DNA of 64,000 bases from Mesorhizobium mediterraneum (GCF_002284565.1 NZ_NPKI01000028.1:25399-89398); one strand, 5' to 3'; numbered from the stretch's first letter, positions 25,081 to 34,680 are shown. The notes: a model not told the origin generated them from the sequence alone. Program-made: numbers and translations.

Positions 25081-25110
25081 AAAGAGGACGCCCGAAGGCG
25101 CCCTCCCCAG
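25081..25110 (-). terminator. Rho-independent terminator after the BMP transporter operon
   Basis: On the minus strand AGGGCGCC and GGCGTCCT form an 8-bp stem (one G-U) closed by a TTCG tetraloop, followed by C and TTTTC. It is located 10-40 bases after the stop of the substrate-binding protein gene. Confidence 0.7.
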
Positions 25111-25119
25111 TGCTTGCGC

Positions 25120-26187
25120 TTACTGCGGCAGCTTGTCATCGACGCCTTTGACGTAGAAGTTCATGCCGAGCAGCGTAGCGTCGTCGGCGACTTCGCCGTC
25201 CTTGAGCCATGGCGTGCCGTCCTGCTTGGCAATCGGCCCGGTGAAGGGGTTCCAGCCCTCGACGATCTTCTTCTCGGTGGCTTGCGCCATCGCCTTCACG
25301 TCATCGGGCATATTGGTGTAAGCCGCCATTTTTACGGCGCCGTCCTTGATGCCCAGCCAGACGTTGCCGGGCTTCCATGTGCCGTCGAGCACGGCCTTCA
25401 CCCGGCTGATATAATAGGGTCCCCAATCGTCGACGATCGAGGTCAACTGCGCCTTGGGAGCGAACTTGATCATGTCCGAAGACTGGCCGAACCCCTGCAG
25501 GCCGCGCTCTTCGGCGACTTGCAGGGCAGCGGTCGAGTCGGTGTGCTGGACGATAATGTCGGCACCCTGGTCGAACAGGGCCTTGGCGGCGTCGGCTTCC
25601 TTGCCCGGATCGAACCATGAATTGACCCAGACGATCTTCGCCTTGAAGTCCGGGTTGACCGACTGTGCGCCGAGCATGAAGGAATTGATGCCCATCACCA
25701 CTTCGGGGATCGGGAACGAAACGATGTAGCCGGCGACGCCCGACTTCGATTGCTTGGCGGCGATCTGGCCGAGGATGTAGCGGCCTTCATAGAAGCGCGC
25801 ATTGTAGATGCCGAGATTGTCCGACGTCTTGTAGCCGGTCGCGTGCTCGAACTTAACGTCGGGGAATTTCTTGGCGACCTTCACTTCGGGGTCCATGAAG
25901 CCGAAGGAAGTGCCGAAGATGATCTTGCATCCTTCGCGCGCCAGACGCTCGAAAGCACGATCGGCATCGGGACCCTCGGAGACGTTCTCCAGGTATGCGG
26001 TCTCGACCTTGTCGCCGAGCGCCTTCTCTACGTCCAGGCGGCCCTGGTCATGCTGGTACGAATAGCCGAAATCGCCGATCGGGCCGGTATAGACCCAACA
26101 GGCTTTCAGCTTTTCCTGTGCTTCGGCGGTCGCCGCCAGCGACAATGCTGCCGCCGTGGCCATCAGCGCAATAAGCAGTTTTTTCAT
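25120..26187 (-). CDS. BMP-family ABC transporter substrate-binding protein
   Basis: 355 residues with a signal peptide ending around ATAEAQ and the BMP/PnrA-like core: ACWVYTGPIGDFGYSYQHDQGR near the N-terminus, IFGTSFGFMD, and DIIVQHTDST. BMP proteins bind purine nucleosides or related bases and deliver them to a type-II simple sugar-like ABC transporter. It is the last gene of the operon and is preceded by a good AGAGAGG site. The downstream terminator at 25081-25110 ends the unit. Confidence 0.9.
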   Translation of the reverse strand: MKKLLIALMATAAALSLAATAEAQEKLKACWVYTGPIGDFGYSYQHDQGRLDVEKALGDKVETAYLENVSEGPDADRAFERLAREGCKIIFGTSFGFMDPEVKVAKKFPDVKFEHATGYKTSDNLGIYNARFYEGRYILGQIAAKQSKSGVAGYIVSFPIPEVVMGINSFMLGAQSVNPDFKAKIVWVNSWFDPGKEADAAKALFDQGADIIVQHTDSTAALQVAEERGLQGFGQSSDMIKFAPKAQLTSIVDDWGPYYISRVKAVLDGTWKPGNVWLGIKDGAVKMAAYTNMPDDVKAMAQATEKKIVEGWNPFTGPIAKQDGTPWLKDGEVADDATLLGMNFYVKGVDDKLPQ

Positions 26188-26238
26188 CGTGTTACCTCTC
26201 TGAGTTAAGCCCTGGAGCTTCCCGGCTGTCTTTTATTA

Positions 26239-27159
26239 TCAACGATCCGGAACGAATGGCTGCCCCAAGGAAGCCGGTGTGTTCATCATCGTCAAACGCT
26301 TGTTGCGCGAGATTAGAACGAGAACCACGATGGTTGCCAGATAGGGCAACGAAGAAAGCAGTTGCGAAGGAACCGGAATGCCAAAAGCCTGTGCATGAAG
26401 CTGGCCGATCCATACCGCGCCGAAGATATAGGCGCCGGCCAGCACCCGCCATGGCCGCCATGATGCGAACACGACCAGCGCCAGCGCGATCCAGCCGCGC
26501 CCGGCGGTCATGTTCTCTACCCATTGCGGCGTATAGACCAACGACAGGTGGCCCCCGGCAAGGCCTGCACAGGCGCCGCCGAAGATCACTGAGAGATAGC
26601 GGTAGCGGATGACCTGGATGCCAAGTGCATGGGCCGATGTGTGGCTGTCGCCGATCGAGCGCAGCGTGAGTCCGGTGCGGGTCTTGAACAGGAACCACAT
26701 GACGGCGGCGGTCAATGCGATCGAGATGTAGAAGATCGGGTCCTGGCCGAACAACAACCTGCCGATGACCGGGATCGCTGTCAGGCCGGGAATGTCGAGG
26801 TTTGGCAGCCTCGCGCCGGGCTGGCCGACAAAGCTGGTGCCCATCATGCCGGAAAGGCCGAGGCCGAGCAATGTCAGCGACAGACCGGTCGCCACCTGGT
26901 TCGTGGCCAGCGACAGCGTCATGACGGCGAACAGCAGCGAAAACACCGCACCCAAGGCGATCGCCGCCAACAACCCGATCCACGGCGATCCGGTGAGATA
27001 GCCGGCGCCGAAACCGCCGACCGCCCCCATGATCATCATGCCTTCGACACCGAGATTGAGCACGCCGGAACGTTCGACCACCAGCTCGCCGATCGCCGCG
27101 ATCAGCAAAGGCGTCGCCGCGGTTGCGATGGTCAAAAGAATGTTGACGGTGATGTCCAT
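26239..27159 (-). CDS. ABC transporter permease, nucleoside/simple-sugar type
   Basis: 306 residues with about eight to ten hydrophobic segments and the motif VVERSGVLNLGVEGMMIMGA near residue 30, characteristic of the second permease of BMP-linked transporters (YufQ/NupQ-like). It forms the membrane pore with the neighbouring permease. Its first codon overlaps the stop of the upstream permease gene by one base, so the two are translationally coupled. A gap of 51 bases separates it from the binding protein gene. Confidence 0.88.
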   Translation of the reverse strand: MDITVNILLTIATAATPLLIAAIGELVVERSGVLNLGVEGMMIMGAVGGFGAGYLTGSPWIGLLAAIALGAVFSLLFAVMTLSLATNQVATGLSLTLLGLGLSGMMGTSFVGQPGARLPNLDIPGLTAIPVIGRLLFGQDPIFYISIALTAAVMWFLFKTRTGLTLRSIGDSHTSAHALGIQVIRYRYLSVIFGGACAGLAGGHLSLVYTPQWVENMTAGRGWIALALVVFASWRPWRVLAGAYIFGAVWIGQLHAQAFGIPVPSQLLSSLPYLATIVVLVLISRNKRLTMMNTPASLGQPFVPDR

Positions 27160-28271
27160 CAGCGGGCCTCCTCCAGCTTCGGTGCGGATTCAAGCTTCGG
27201 CGCGGCAAAGCCAATCAGACGAATGCGGTAGTGAATGAGCGTGTCGCAGCCGAGCACGAAGAACAGGAGCATGCCCTGGAACACGCGCGCCACCTTGTCG
27301 GAGATGCCGAGCGCGCTTTGCACCGCCTCGCCGCCGAGATAGGTCAGCGCCAGCACCAGGCCCGCCGCGACGATGCCTAGTGGATTGAGCCGGCCGAGGA
27401 ACGCCACGATGATGGCGGTGAAGCCGTAGCCGGGCGAAATGACCGGCTGCAACTGGCCGATGGCGCCGGAGACTTCCGAGATGCCGGCAAGTCCGGCCAG
27501 CGCACCCGACAGCATGAAGGCGAAGAACACCATCCGGTTGATGCCGAAGCCAGCGAAGCGCCCTGCCCTGGGACTTGAGCCGAGCACGCGGACCTCGAAG
27601 CCTTTCAGCATGCGGCTCATCAGGATCCAGACCAGCACCGCCGCGACCAGCGCAAAGACAAAACCCCAATTGGCGCGGCCGGAGGCCGGCATCAATTCCG
27701 GCAAGATGGCCGAGTCGTTGAACTGTATCGTCTGCGGGAAGTTGAAACCCTTAGGATCGCGCCAGGGACCACGCACCAGCCAGTCGAGAAACAGCTGCGC
27801 GACATAGACCAGCATCAGGCTGGTCAGGATCTCGTTGGTGTTGAAGCGCGTCTTGAGCAGAGCCGGAATGGCGGCGTAGGCGGCGCCGCCGATCATGCCG
27901 AACAGCAGCATCAGCGGCAGCACCAGCGGGCCTTCAAACTGCGGAAACAGCACCGGAATGCTCGAGCCGACGATGCCGCCCAGGATGAATTGGCCTTCCG
28001 CGCCGATGTTCCAGATATTGGCCCTGTAGCAGACCGACAGGCCGACCCCGATCAGAATGAGCGGTGCCGCCTTGATCGCCAGCTCATGCAGCTGCCAGAC
28101 CTGACTGATCGGCTCGATGAAGTAAATTTGGAACGCCTTCAAAGGATTGACGCCAAGCAGCGCGAACAAGATGGCGCCGGCAATGATCGTCAACACGAAT
28201 GCAATGAAGGGCGACAGCGCCGAGAACAGCATCGAGCGCTGTGGCCGTTTGACGAGTTCGAGGCGCATCAT
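27159..28271 (-). CDS. ABC transporter permease, nucleoside/simple-sugar type
   Basis: 370 residues, polytopic, with the motif CYRANIWNIGAEGQFILGG (~80-100), the signature of the first permease of BMP-type transporters (YufP/NupP-like). An N-terminal segment with one TM and a periplasmic loop precedes the core. Its ATG overlaps the stop codon of the ATPase gene (ATGA at 28268-28271). Confidence 0.88.
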   Translation of the reverse strand: MMRLELVKRPQRSMLFSALSPFIAFVLTIIAGAILFALLGVNPLKAFQIYFIEPISQVWQLHELAIKAAPLILIGVGLSVCYRANIWNIGAEGQFILGGIVGSSIPVLFPQFEGPLVLPLMLLFGMIGGAAYAAIPALLKTRFNTNEILTSLMLVYVAQLFLDWLVRGPWRDPKGFNFPQTIQFNDSAILPELMPASGRANWGFVFALVAAVLVWILMSRMLKGFEVRVLGSSPRAGRFAGFGINRMVFFAFMLSGALAGLAGISEVSGAIGQLQPVISPGYGFTAIIVAFLGRLNPLGIVAAGLVLALTYLGGEAVQSALGISDKVARVFQGMLLFFVLGCDTLIHYRIRLIGFAAPKLESAPKLEEAR

Positions 28272-29833
28272 GACGTCTCCAGAGCGTGTTCGGCGTGGCC
28301 GGGCTCGGCCCCGCCCATCAGCAGTCCGACCTTTTCGAACGTGGCCTCAGCGATCGGCAAAGGCTTCGACAATTCGCCATTGTGCATCACCGCGATCGCG
28401 TCGGATATTTCGAACAATTCGTCGAGATCCTGGCTGATGACCAGCACTGCCGAGCCGCTGCGCGCCAGTTCGATCAGCGTCTGGCGAATGTGGGCGGCAG
28501 CACCGGCGTCGACGCCCCACGTCGGCTGATTGACGACCATCACGCTTGGCCTGCGGTCGAGTTCGCGGCCGACGATGAATTTCTGCAGATTGCCGCCTGA
28601 AAGCGCTGCCGCCTCTGGATCCGGAGCGCTCTTGCGCACATCCATCGCTTTGATGATGCGCTGGGCAGCGGCATAGATTGCATCGCTTTTGACCATTCCA
28701 CCGGCGCCGACAAACACCTTTCCATCGGTGGCATGGCGCGACAGAAGCAGGTTTTCCGAGAGCTTCATTCGCGGCGCCGCACCGTGGCCGAGCCGCTCTT
28801 CCGGCACGAAGGCAGCGCCCATCAACCGCCTGCCGGTGATGCTGAGGCCGCCGGCATCCTTGCCGCGGATGCGCACCGAAGCGGCATCCTGCTGCGGCGC
28901 CTCGCCGGAAACGGATTCGAAGAACTCGCCCTGGCCGTTGCCGGCGACGCCTGCAATGCCGATCACTTCGCCGGCGCGCACCGTCAAGTTGATGTTCCTG
29001 AGCGGGATCGAGAACGGCGTTGCCGGCTTGCGGCTGAGCGCGCGGATTTCAAGCAGCGGCTGCGCGGTCTCGATACCCTGGGCCGGCGCGCGCACCACGG
29101 CCTGCACGTCGTTGCCGACCATCATGCGCGCCAGTGATGCTGCGGTTTCCTTGCGCGGGTTGCAATGGCCAACCACCTTGCCGTGGCGCAGCACGGTGGC
29201 GCGGTCGCAGATGCGCTTGACCTCTTCAAGGCGGTGCGAAATGTAGAGGATGGACTTTCCTTCCGAGCGCAGCCGTTCGAGCGTCTCGAACAGTTTGTCG
29301 GCTTCCTGCGGCGTCAGCACCGAAGTCGGCTCGTCGAGGATGATGAGCTGCGGCGTCTGCAGAAGGCAGCGGATGATCTCGATACGCTGGCGCTCACCGA
29401 CAGACAGGTCGCCGACCAGCGATTGCGGGTCGAGCGGCAGGCCATAGCTGTAGGAAAGCGCCCTCGCCTTCGCGGCAATCGTGCTGATCGGCGAACCGTC
29501 GTCCAATGACAGGGCGATGTTCTCGGCCGCCGTCAGTGCCTCGAACAGCGAAAAATGCTGGAACACCATGCCGATGCCAAGCTTCTTCGCAAAGCCGGGA
29601 TTAGTGATCGTGACCGCCTGACCGTTCCAGAAAATCTCGCCCGAATTGGGCTCCAGTGTTCCGAACAGCATTTTTACGAGCGTCGACTTGCCGGCGCCGT
29701 TCTCGCCGAGCAGCGCGTGGATTTCGCCTTTCGCGACGTTGAGATCGACATGGTCGCACGCTGTCAGCGTGCCGAACGTCTTGGTGAGGCCACGAACCTC
29801 AAGCAAGGTTGCGCCGTCCTGATTTGCACTCAC
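28268..29833 (-). CDS. ABC transporter ATP-binding protein, double ABC domain
   Basis: 521 residues with two ATPase domains. The first has GENGAGKST, LSVGERQRIEI and LIILDEPTSVL; the second lacks a canonical P-loop (GVAGNGQGE) but keeps SGGNLQKF, as usual for this family (YufO/NupO-like, RbsA-like). It energises uptake of nucleosides through the two downstream permeases. The GTG start at 29833 follows GGGAGG by four bases; an ATG at 29845 is the alternative. First gene of the four-gene operon. Confidence 0.88.
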   Translation of the reverse strand: MSANQDGATLLEVRGLTKTFGTLTACDHVDLNVAKGEIHALLGENGAGKSTLVKMLFGTLEPNSGEIFWNGQAVTITNPGFAKKLGIGMVFQHFSLFEALTAAENIALSLDDGSPISTIAAKARALSYSYGLPLDPQSLVGDLSVGERQRIEIIRCLLQTPQLIILDEPTSVLTPQEADKLFETLERLRSEGKSILYISHRLEEVKRICDRATVLRHGKVVGHCNPRKETAASLARMMVGNDVQAVVRAPAQGIETAQPLLEIRALSRKPATPFSIPLRNINLTVRAGEVIGIAGVAGNGQGEFFESVSGEAPQQDAASVRIRGKDAGGLSITGRRLMGAAFVPEERLGHGAAPRMKLSENLLLSRHATDGKVFVGAGGMVKSDAIYAAAQRIIKAMDVRKSAPDPEAAALSGGNLQKFIVGRELDRRPSVMVVNQPTWGVDAGAAAHIRQTLIELARSGSAVLVISQDLDELFEISDAIAVMHNGELSKPLPIAEATFEKVGLLMGGAEPGHAEHALETS

Positions 29834-29956
29834 AGTGCCTCCCATCTGGTTTGCCAGATATGTTCTGTGTTCCCGCAGGCATGGTATGCGCGGCCTGCTG
29901 TCGTCGCAAAGCGGCACCCGTCTTGAAAGAGCTTCAAGAATTTCAGCGGAAACCTA

Positions 29957-30006
29957 GCGCATCGGCCCGAAAATCGAAATCGATTTTCGGAAAAGCACCA
30001 TGCGTA
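29957..30006. repeat. Rhizobial intergenic palindromic repeat
   Basis: Perfect 10-bp arms CCGAAAATCG and CGATTTTCGG separated by AAAT, framed by GCGCAT and ATGCGT. It is the mirror image of the element class at 20248-20297 and 41470-41516, located just downstream of the quinone oxidoreductase gene and upstream of the nucleoside transporter operon. Confidence 0.65.
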
Positions 30007-30009
30007 GGC

Positions 30010-30987
30010 TCATGGGATAAGAATGGTTGTTCCGGTCGTCCTGCGACCTTCAAGGTCGGAATGCGCCCTGCCGGCATCCCTAAGCGCGTAGCGCTGGTTG
30101 ATCTTGATCTTGACCGCACCGCTGAGCACGATTTCGAACAACGCGGCGGCGGATGCTTCCAGGTCTTCGCGTTTGGCGTTGTAGACGAACAGCGTCGGAC
30201 GGGTTGCGAACAGCGAACCTTTCTGCGCCAGCAACGACATGCTGAACGGCGGGACCGGGCCTGACGATTGACCGAAGCTGGCGAACATGCCGAGCGGCTT
30301 CAGGCAATCGAGCGAGGCAGGAAAGGTGTCGTTGCCGACCGAATCATAGACGACGTCGCACTTCTTGCCGCCGGTGATGGCGAGGACGCCGGCGACGAAA
30401 TCCTGCTCGCGGTAGTTGATGACATGGTCGAAGCCATGCGCCTTGGCGAGCTCGATCTTGTCGGTAGAGCTGGCGGTGCCGATCACGGTTGCGCCAAGAT
30501 GCTTTGCCCATTGGCCGAGGATCAGCCCGACACCGCCGGCCGCCGCGTGAAACAGGATCGTGTCGCCCGCTTTCACCTTGAAGGTACGGCGCAGCAGATA
30601 CTCCGCCGTCATCCCTTTCAGCATCATGGCGGCCGCCTGTTCGTCGCTGATGCCGTCCGGCACCTTCACGACGCGGTCGGCGGCGATCACGCGCTGCTCG
30701 GCATAGGCGCCAGTCGTCACGGCGTAGGCGATGCGATCGCCCGGCTTCAGCCAGTCGATATCCGCGCCCACTTCCAACACCAATCCGGCCGCCTCGCTGC
30801 CGGGTATAAGCGGGAAACCGCCTGGCGGAGGATAAAGGCCGGAGCGATGATAGACGTCGATGAAATTGAGGCCGATCGCCGTGTGTCTGACCAGGATTTG
30901 CCCCGAGCCGGGTTGGCCCGGCTCGGCGTCCTCATAGGTCAGAACCTCCGGACCGCCATTGACGTGGATACGGATCGCTTTGGACAT
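30010..30987 (-). CDS. NADPH:quinone oxidoreductase, zeta-crystallin type
   Basis: 325 residues of the zinc-free medium-chain dehydrogenase family. Seen: N-terminal GroES-like domain (VRHTAIGLNFIDVYHRSGLYP, PGSEAAGLVLEVG), cofactor motif AAAGGVGLILGQWAKHLGATVIG (~148-170), and a tail ending TTGTTILIP, typical of Qor. It reduces quinones with NADPH. The gene follows pcs by 35 bases on the same strand and may be the last gene of that operon. Confidence 0.88.
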   Translation of the reverse strand: MSKAIRIHVNGGPEVLTYEDAEPGQPGSGQILVRHTAIGLNFIDVYHRSGLYPPPGGFPLIPGSEAAGLVLEVGADIDWLKPGDRIAYAVTTGAYAEQRVIAADRVVKVPDGISDEQAAAMMLKGMTAEYLLRRTFKVKAGDTILFHAAAGGVGLILGQWAKHLGATVIGTASSTDKIELAKAHGFDHVINYREQDFVAGVLAITGGKKCDVVYDSVGNDTFPASLDCLKPLGMFASFGQSSGPVPPFSMSLLAQKGSLFATRPTLFVYNAKREDLEASAAALFEIVLSGAVKIKINQRYALRDAGRAHSDLEGRRTTGTTILIP

Positions 30988-31022
30988 TTTCTGGCTCTCT
31001 CGGGATCAGGCGCTCTTGGGGA

Positions 31023-31841
31023 TCAGGCTTTCTTGTCATCCGGCTTTGCGCCGAGATTTGGAAAGAGCTGCATGATACCGCCGATGCAAGCGAGGTAAAG
31101 CCCGGTGACCGTGATGCCGATCTTGGTGAAGACACTCACCTGCTCGCCCAAAACGCCGATCTGGTCGTAGAAAGCGGCAAGAGCTGCCTGCGCCAGGGCC
31201 AGCGCTCCGAAAGCGCACCATAGCAGCGTCATGCCAAGGTTGATCGGGCGCAGCCGCACCACCCGCACCGGGTGGATGAAATAGATCGGCATGAAGGTCA
31301 GGATGCCGGCCACCACGACCACGGCGAAGGAAACCCATTGTCCCGGATCGATGACGAACAGCGTGAACACCACCATGTTCCAGACCACCGGAAACCCCTT
31401 GAAAAAATTTTCCTTCGTCTTCATGCCGGTGTCGGCATAGTAGATCGCGCTCGATACCACGATGATCGCCGCCGACAGGAACGACAGGCCCTCGCCCATG
31501 AAGCCACGCTGATAAAGCGCGAAGGCCGGTATCAGCACGTAGGTCACGTAGTCGATGATGTTGTCGAGGAGTTCGCCCGACCACGTCGGCAGGATTTCCT
31601 TGACCTCGAGTTTCCTGGCGATCGGCCCGTCGATACCGTCGACGAATAGCGCCAGTCCCAGCCACCAGAACATCGCTGTCCAGCGCTGCTCGCTCGCAGC
31701 CACCAGCGACAGGAATGCCAGGAACGACCCCGACGCGGTCAGCAGGTGGACCGAAAACGCGCGTGCCTGCGGCCACGTGACTTTCTTTTTCGGCCTTGGA
31801 ATCCTGTCCGTGATTTTCCTGGCCGTTATTTTTTTACTCAC
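31023..31841 (-). CDS. pcs: Phosphatidylcholine synthase
   Basis: 272 residues, polytopic CDP-alcohol phosphatidyltransferase. The motif DGIDGPIARKLEV...SGELLDNIIDYVTY (~68-100) gives the DG..AR...G...D...D signature. Pcs condenses CDP-diacylglycerol with choline to give phosphatidylcholine directly, a route found in rhizobia and other host-associated bacteria. The basic N-terminus (SKKITARKITDRIPRPKKK) is typical. Its ATG overlaps the stop of the DUF1326 gene (ATGA at 31838-31841). Confidence 0.92.
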   Translation of the reverse strand: MSKKITARKITDRIPRPKKKVTWPQARAFSVHLLTASGSFLAFLSLVAASEQRWTAMFWWLGLALFVDGIDGPIARKLEVKEILPTWSGELLDNIIDYVTYVLIPAFALYQRGFMGEGLSFLSAAIIVVSSAIYYADTGMKTKENFFKGFPVVWNMVVFTLFVIDPGQWVSFAVVVVAGILTFMPIYFIHPVRVVRLRPINLGMTLLWCAFGALALAQAALAAFYDQIGVLGEQVSVFTKIGITVTGLYLACIGGIMQLFPNLGAKPDDKKA

Positions 31842-32452
31842 GGGCCCCGCCAGTCCAGCTTGCAGATTTCGGCCGAGCGGCCGGCAAAATTCCAGTTGCG
31901 GCCGAAGGCCCGCATCTTGCTCTTGTCGGACCTGGCCACGATGATTTCCGGTGCGATCCAGTACTCCGAATTGCTGATCACCGTATCCTTGTCGCGGTCC
32001 TTGCCGGCAATCGGCGTCACCGCCCCATCGATGATTTTCGGTATCTGGAAGACCCGCGTCCTGTCGCGCGTCTCATAAGTGATCGGCGCTTGCTCGACGC
32101 CGAGGAACTTTCCGACCAAGATGGAGAGCAGTGAGGTGGTTCCGCCGGCCTTGCCGGTGAAAATTTTCGTCAATGCCTTGACCGCATAGACCGAGGCGCG
32201 CTTGTCGATGAACAGTCCGGCCGTCCAGTTGCCGCGGCTCATATAGCCGGGGATTTCCATGACCAGCCCAAGGTTGAGACCGGACAGGTCGACCTCGCCG
32301 AAATGGCCGGCATCGATGCGGAACCCTGCCCAGGTCTGACAATAGCCCTCGGTCGGCGGATGATTGCCGAGAGACAGCACGCAAGGGCAAAAAACCGTGC
32401 AATTGCAGGAGAGCACCAGCTCTCCTTTCATTGCCCAGCTTTGATCTGCCAT
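31838..32452 (-). CDS. DUF1326-family protein
   Basis: 204 residues, soluble, with the hallmark N-terminus GELVLSCNCTVFCPCVLSL, a Cys-rich CNCxxxCPC pattern that may bind a metal such as copper, and later conserved strands (PKIIDGAVTPIAGKDRDKD). The family function is unknown but it is repeatedly found next to DUF2182 membrane proteins, as here. ATG at 32452. It overlaps pcs by four bases and starts 14 bases after the DUF2182 stop. Confidence 0.85.
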   Translation of the reverse strand: MADQSWAMKGELVLSCNCTVFCPCVLSLGNHPPTEGYCQTWAGFRIDAGHFGEVDLSGLNLGLVMEIPGYMSRGNWTAGLFIDKRASVYAVKALTKIFTGKAGGTTSLLSILVGKFLGVEQAPITYETRDRTRVFQIPKIIDGAVTPIAGKDRDKDTVISNSEYWIAPEIIVARSDKSKMRAFGRNWNFAGRSAEICKLDWRGP

Positions 32453-32466
32453 CGAATTCTCTCCCC

Positions 32467-33363
32467 TTATGCCGAGACTACTAGCAGGGCGGTTGCCCAG
32501 ACAAGCAGTATCGCACCGGCGACCCGGGTTGGCAGCCTGCCCGCCGTCTGTTTTTCGATCAAGGTGAACAGGCCGATCAGCGCCATCCAGAACACGTTCA
32601 TCACACCGACAGCGAACATCACCAGCATCAGCGCCCAGCAGCAGCCGAGGCACCAGACGCCCTGCTCCATGCCGAGCCGGAAAATGCGGCCGGGCCTCGC
32701 GCTCCAGTTCGAAAACAGGATCGAGAACGGGTTTTTGCATTTTGTCAGGCAGGCTTCCTTCAGGCCGCTGAACTGGTAGAGGCCGGCAACCAAAAGCGCG
32801 GCTGCTCCGGTCGCTCCGACCACTGGATCGAGCATCTGCACAGATGAGGCGAAGGTGTGGACGGCGAGCGTCAGCGCCGCAAACACTACCGACGCTGCCA
32901 ACCACACGCTGAGGTAACCGGCGACCAGGACCAGCGGATGGACGACCGGTTCGCCCTTGATCCGCGCAGTATCGGCGATCTCGCAATAGGTACGGATCAT
33001 CGGCGCCGCCGAGGGCAGCATGGTGGCGATCGCCATCAGGAACCACATGACGATGAACGCTCCGGCCTGCGCGCCGACGCCTCCGTCGAGCGGCGCGGGT
33101 GCGAGACAAAGGGTGAAGAAGCGCTCGAGAAAATCCGGCAGCGGCAGCTCCGGCAGATATCTGAGCATCGTGTCGCCGGGTGCATCGATGCCGGGAACCC
33201 GGCTTTCGGCGCCACGTATCGCCATGGCGCCAAGAAGCAGCCATGCCAGGAGGACGCCTGCCCCCAAGACGATGTTCACCGTCAGTCGAGGATTGCGCGA
33301 GACGCTTGCCGTGGCACGGCCGACACGGTCGAGATGGCTGAAATCATGGTCTTGGCCGGTCAT
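32467..33363 (-). CDS. DUF2182-family integral membrane protein
   Basis: About 298 residues with six hydrophobic segments and a conserved Cys/His-bearing region (CLAPAPLD; AVHTFASS; PLKEACLTKCKNP-type block GLKEACLTKCKNP; GVWCLGCCWALM). The family is described as a predicted metal-binding membrane protein and is usually paired with DUF1326. The ATG at 33363 is used; an in-frame ATG at 33405 would add 14 residues. It heads the minus-strand operon DUF2182, DUF1326, pcs, probably qor, and is divergent to the FAD monooxygenase gene. Confidence 0.82.
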   Translation of the reverse strand: MTGQDHDFSHLDRVGRATASVSRNPRLTVNIVLGAGVLLAWLLLGAMAIRGAESRVPGIDAPGDTMLRYLPELPLPDFLERFFTLCLAPAPLDGGVGAQAGAFIVMWFLMAIATMLPSAAPMIRTYCEIADTARIKGEPVVHPLVLVAGYLSVWLAASVVFAALTLAVHTFASSVQMLDPVVGATGAAALLVAGLYQFSGLKEACLTKCKNPFSILFSNWSARPGRIFRLGMEQGVWCLGCCWALMLVMFAVGVMNVFWMALIGLFTLIEKQTAGRLPTRVAGAILLVWATALLVVSA

Positions 33364-33417
33364 GGCAATCGAATGGGCCGAATCGCCGCGTTGATCAAGC
33401 CGCATGATCTGACCTAT

Positions 33418-34680
33418 ATGCCTATCAGGTCGGACCGACCGCCTCGCCTCGCAACCGGGAAGCCGAATTTGGACCATCGGGAGACAGCACGGATACTGGT
33501 TGCCGGCAGCGGCCCGGCAGGGCTGATTGCGGCGCTTGGCTTCGCAGATGCCGGCTTTCCGGTGACGCTCGTCGGACCTGAGGCAAATGGCCAAGACGGC
33601 AGAACGACGGCCTTGATGAACCCGGCCCTGAAGATGCTTGAGCGGTTGGGCGTCCTCGACGAGGTGAGATCCCAGGCCGCAGCGCTGAAGGTGATGCGCA
33701 TCGTCGATGCAACCAGCCGGCTGATCCGCAGCCCGGTGGTCATTTTTCGCGCCAGCGAAATCGGCGAGGAGCAGTTCGGGCTGAATTTACCCAACAGCGC
33801 GCTCAACCCCGCGCTTGCCGGGGCTGTTGCCGCGCATTCCGGCATCGTATGGCGAAAATTGATGGTGGAGAGCTGGCGCCTCGACGCCGATCATGCCCAT
33901 GCGGTCCTGTCTGACGGCAGTGAGATCGCGGCATTGCTGGCGGTCGCTGCCGACGGGCGTCTGTCGCCGGCCCGCGAGGCTGCCGGCATCTCGACATCCG
34001 CCCGTTCCTACCCGCAGGCGGCATTGGTTCTCAATTTCGGCCACCGCAGCGATCACGCTTTCACCTCGACCGAATTCCACACCGAGACCGGTCCGTTCAC
34101 CCAGGTTCCCCTGCCCGGCAACCGGTCCAGCCTTGTCTGGGTGGTAGAACCGGAAACAGCGAAGGAACTCGCCGCATTGGACGACGCGACGCTTTCGACG
34201 CGGGTCGAACTGCGGATGCAATCGATGCTGGGCCGGGTGTCTGTCGAGCCCGGCCGGCAGATCTACCCGCTTTCGGGCGTGACGCCGCGGTGCTTCGCGC
34301 GTAACCGGGTGGCGCTTGTCGGCGAAGCCGCCCATGTGTTCCCGCCGATTGGCGCGCAAGGTCTCAACCTTGGTATCAGGGACATCGACGATCTGATTGG
34401 AATTGCTTGCGAAAACAGGCCCGATCCAGGCGCCGTCAAGGCACTTGCAGCTTATGATTTCAGGCGTCGGCCCGACATTGTGGCACGCAGCAGCGCGGTC
34501 AACCTGCTCAACAAGTCGCTGCTCTCGGACATGCTGCCGGCACAGATGGCCCGAAGTGCCGGCCTCGGCGTGCTCGGCGGCTTCGCGCCGCTGCGCGCCT
34601 TTTTCATGCGCGAGGGCTTGCTGCCCGGCAGTGGTTTTGCGGCGCTCGCCGGCGGATTAAGGAAACAAATCCGGCGGTAG
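33418..34680 (+). CDS. FAD-dependent monooxygenase, UbiH/UbiF-like
   Basis: About 420 residues: N-terminal FAD-binding motif ILVAGSGPAGLIAALGFADAG (~26-46), the DG motif VAADGRLSPAREAAG (~178-192), and the GD-equivalent region RVALVGEAAHVFPPIGAQGLNLGIRDIDDL (~300-330). This is the pattern of ubiquinone-biosynthesis hydroxylases; which ring position is modified is not visible. The ATG at 33418 is preferred although a TTG at 33469 with GGGAAG upstream would start closer to the domain. Divergent to the DUF2182-pcs operon with a very short intergenic region. Confidence 0.85.
   Translation: MPIRSDRPPRLATGKPNLDHRETARILVAGSGPAGLIAALGFADAGFPVTLVGPEANGQDGRTTALMNPALKMLERLGVLDEVRSQAAALKVMRIVDATSRLIRSPVVIFRASEIGEEQFGLNLPNSALNPALAGAVAAHSGIVWRKLMVESWRLDADHAHAVLSDGSEIAALLAVAADGRLSPAREAAGISTSARSYPQAALVLNFGHRSDHAFTSTEFHTETGPFTQVPLPGNRSSLVWVVEPETAKELAALDDATLSTRVELRMQSMLGRVSVEPGRQIYPLSGVTPRCFARNRVALVGEAAHVFPPIGAQGLNLGIRDIDDLIGIACENRPDPGAVKALAAYDFRRRPDIVARSSAVNLLNKSLLSDMLPAQMARSAGLGVLGGFAPLRAFFMREGLLPGSGFAALAGGLRKQIRR

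Noticed and set aside
29834..30009. Purine riboswitch before the nucleoside transporter operon
   Set aside because: No three-way junction with the conserved loops is visible; the stem present is the rhizobial repeat at 29957-30006.
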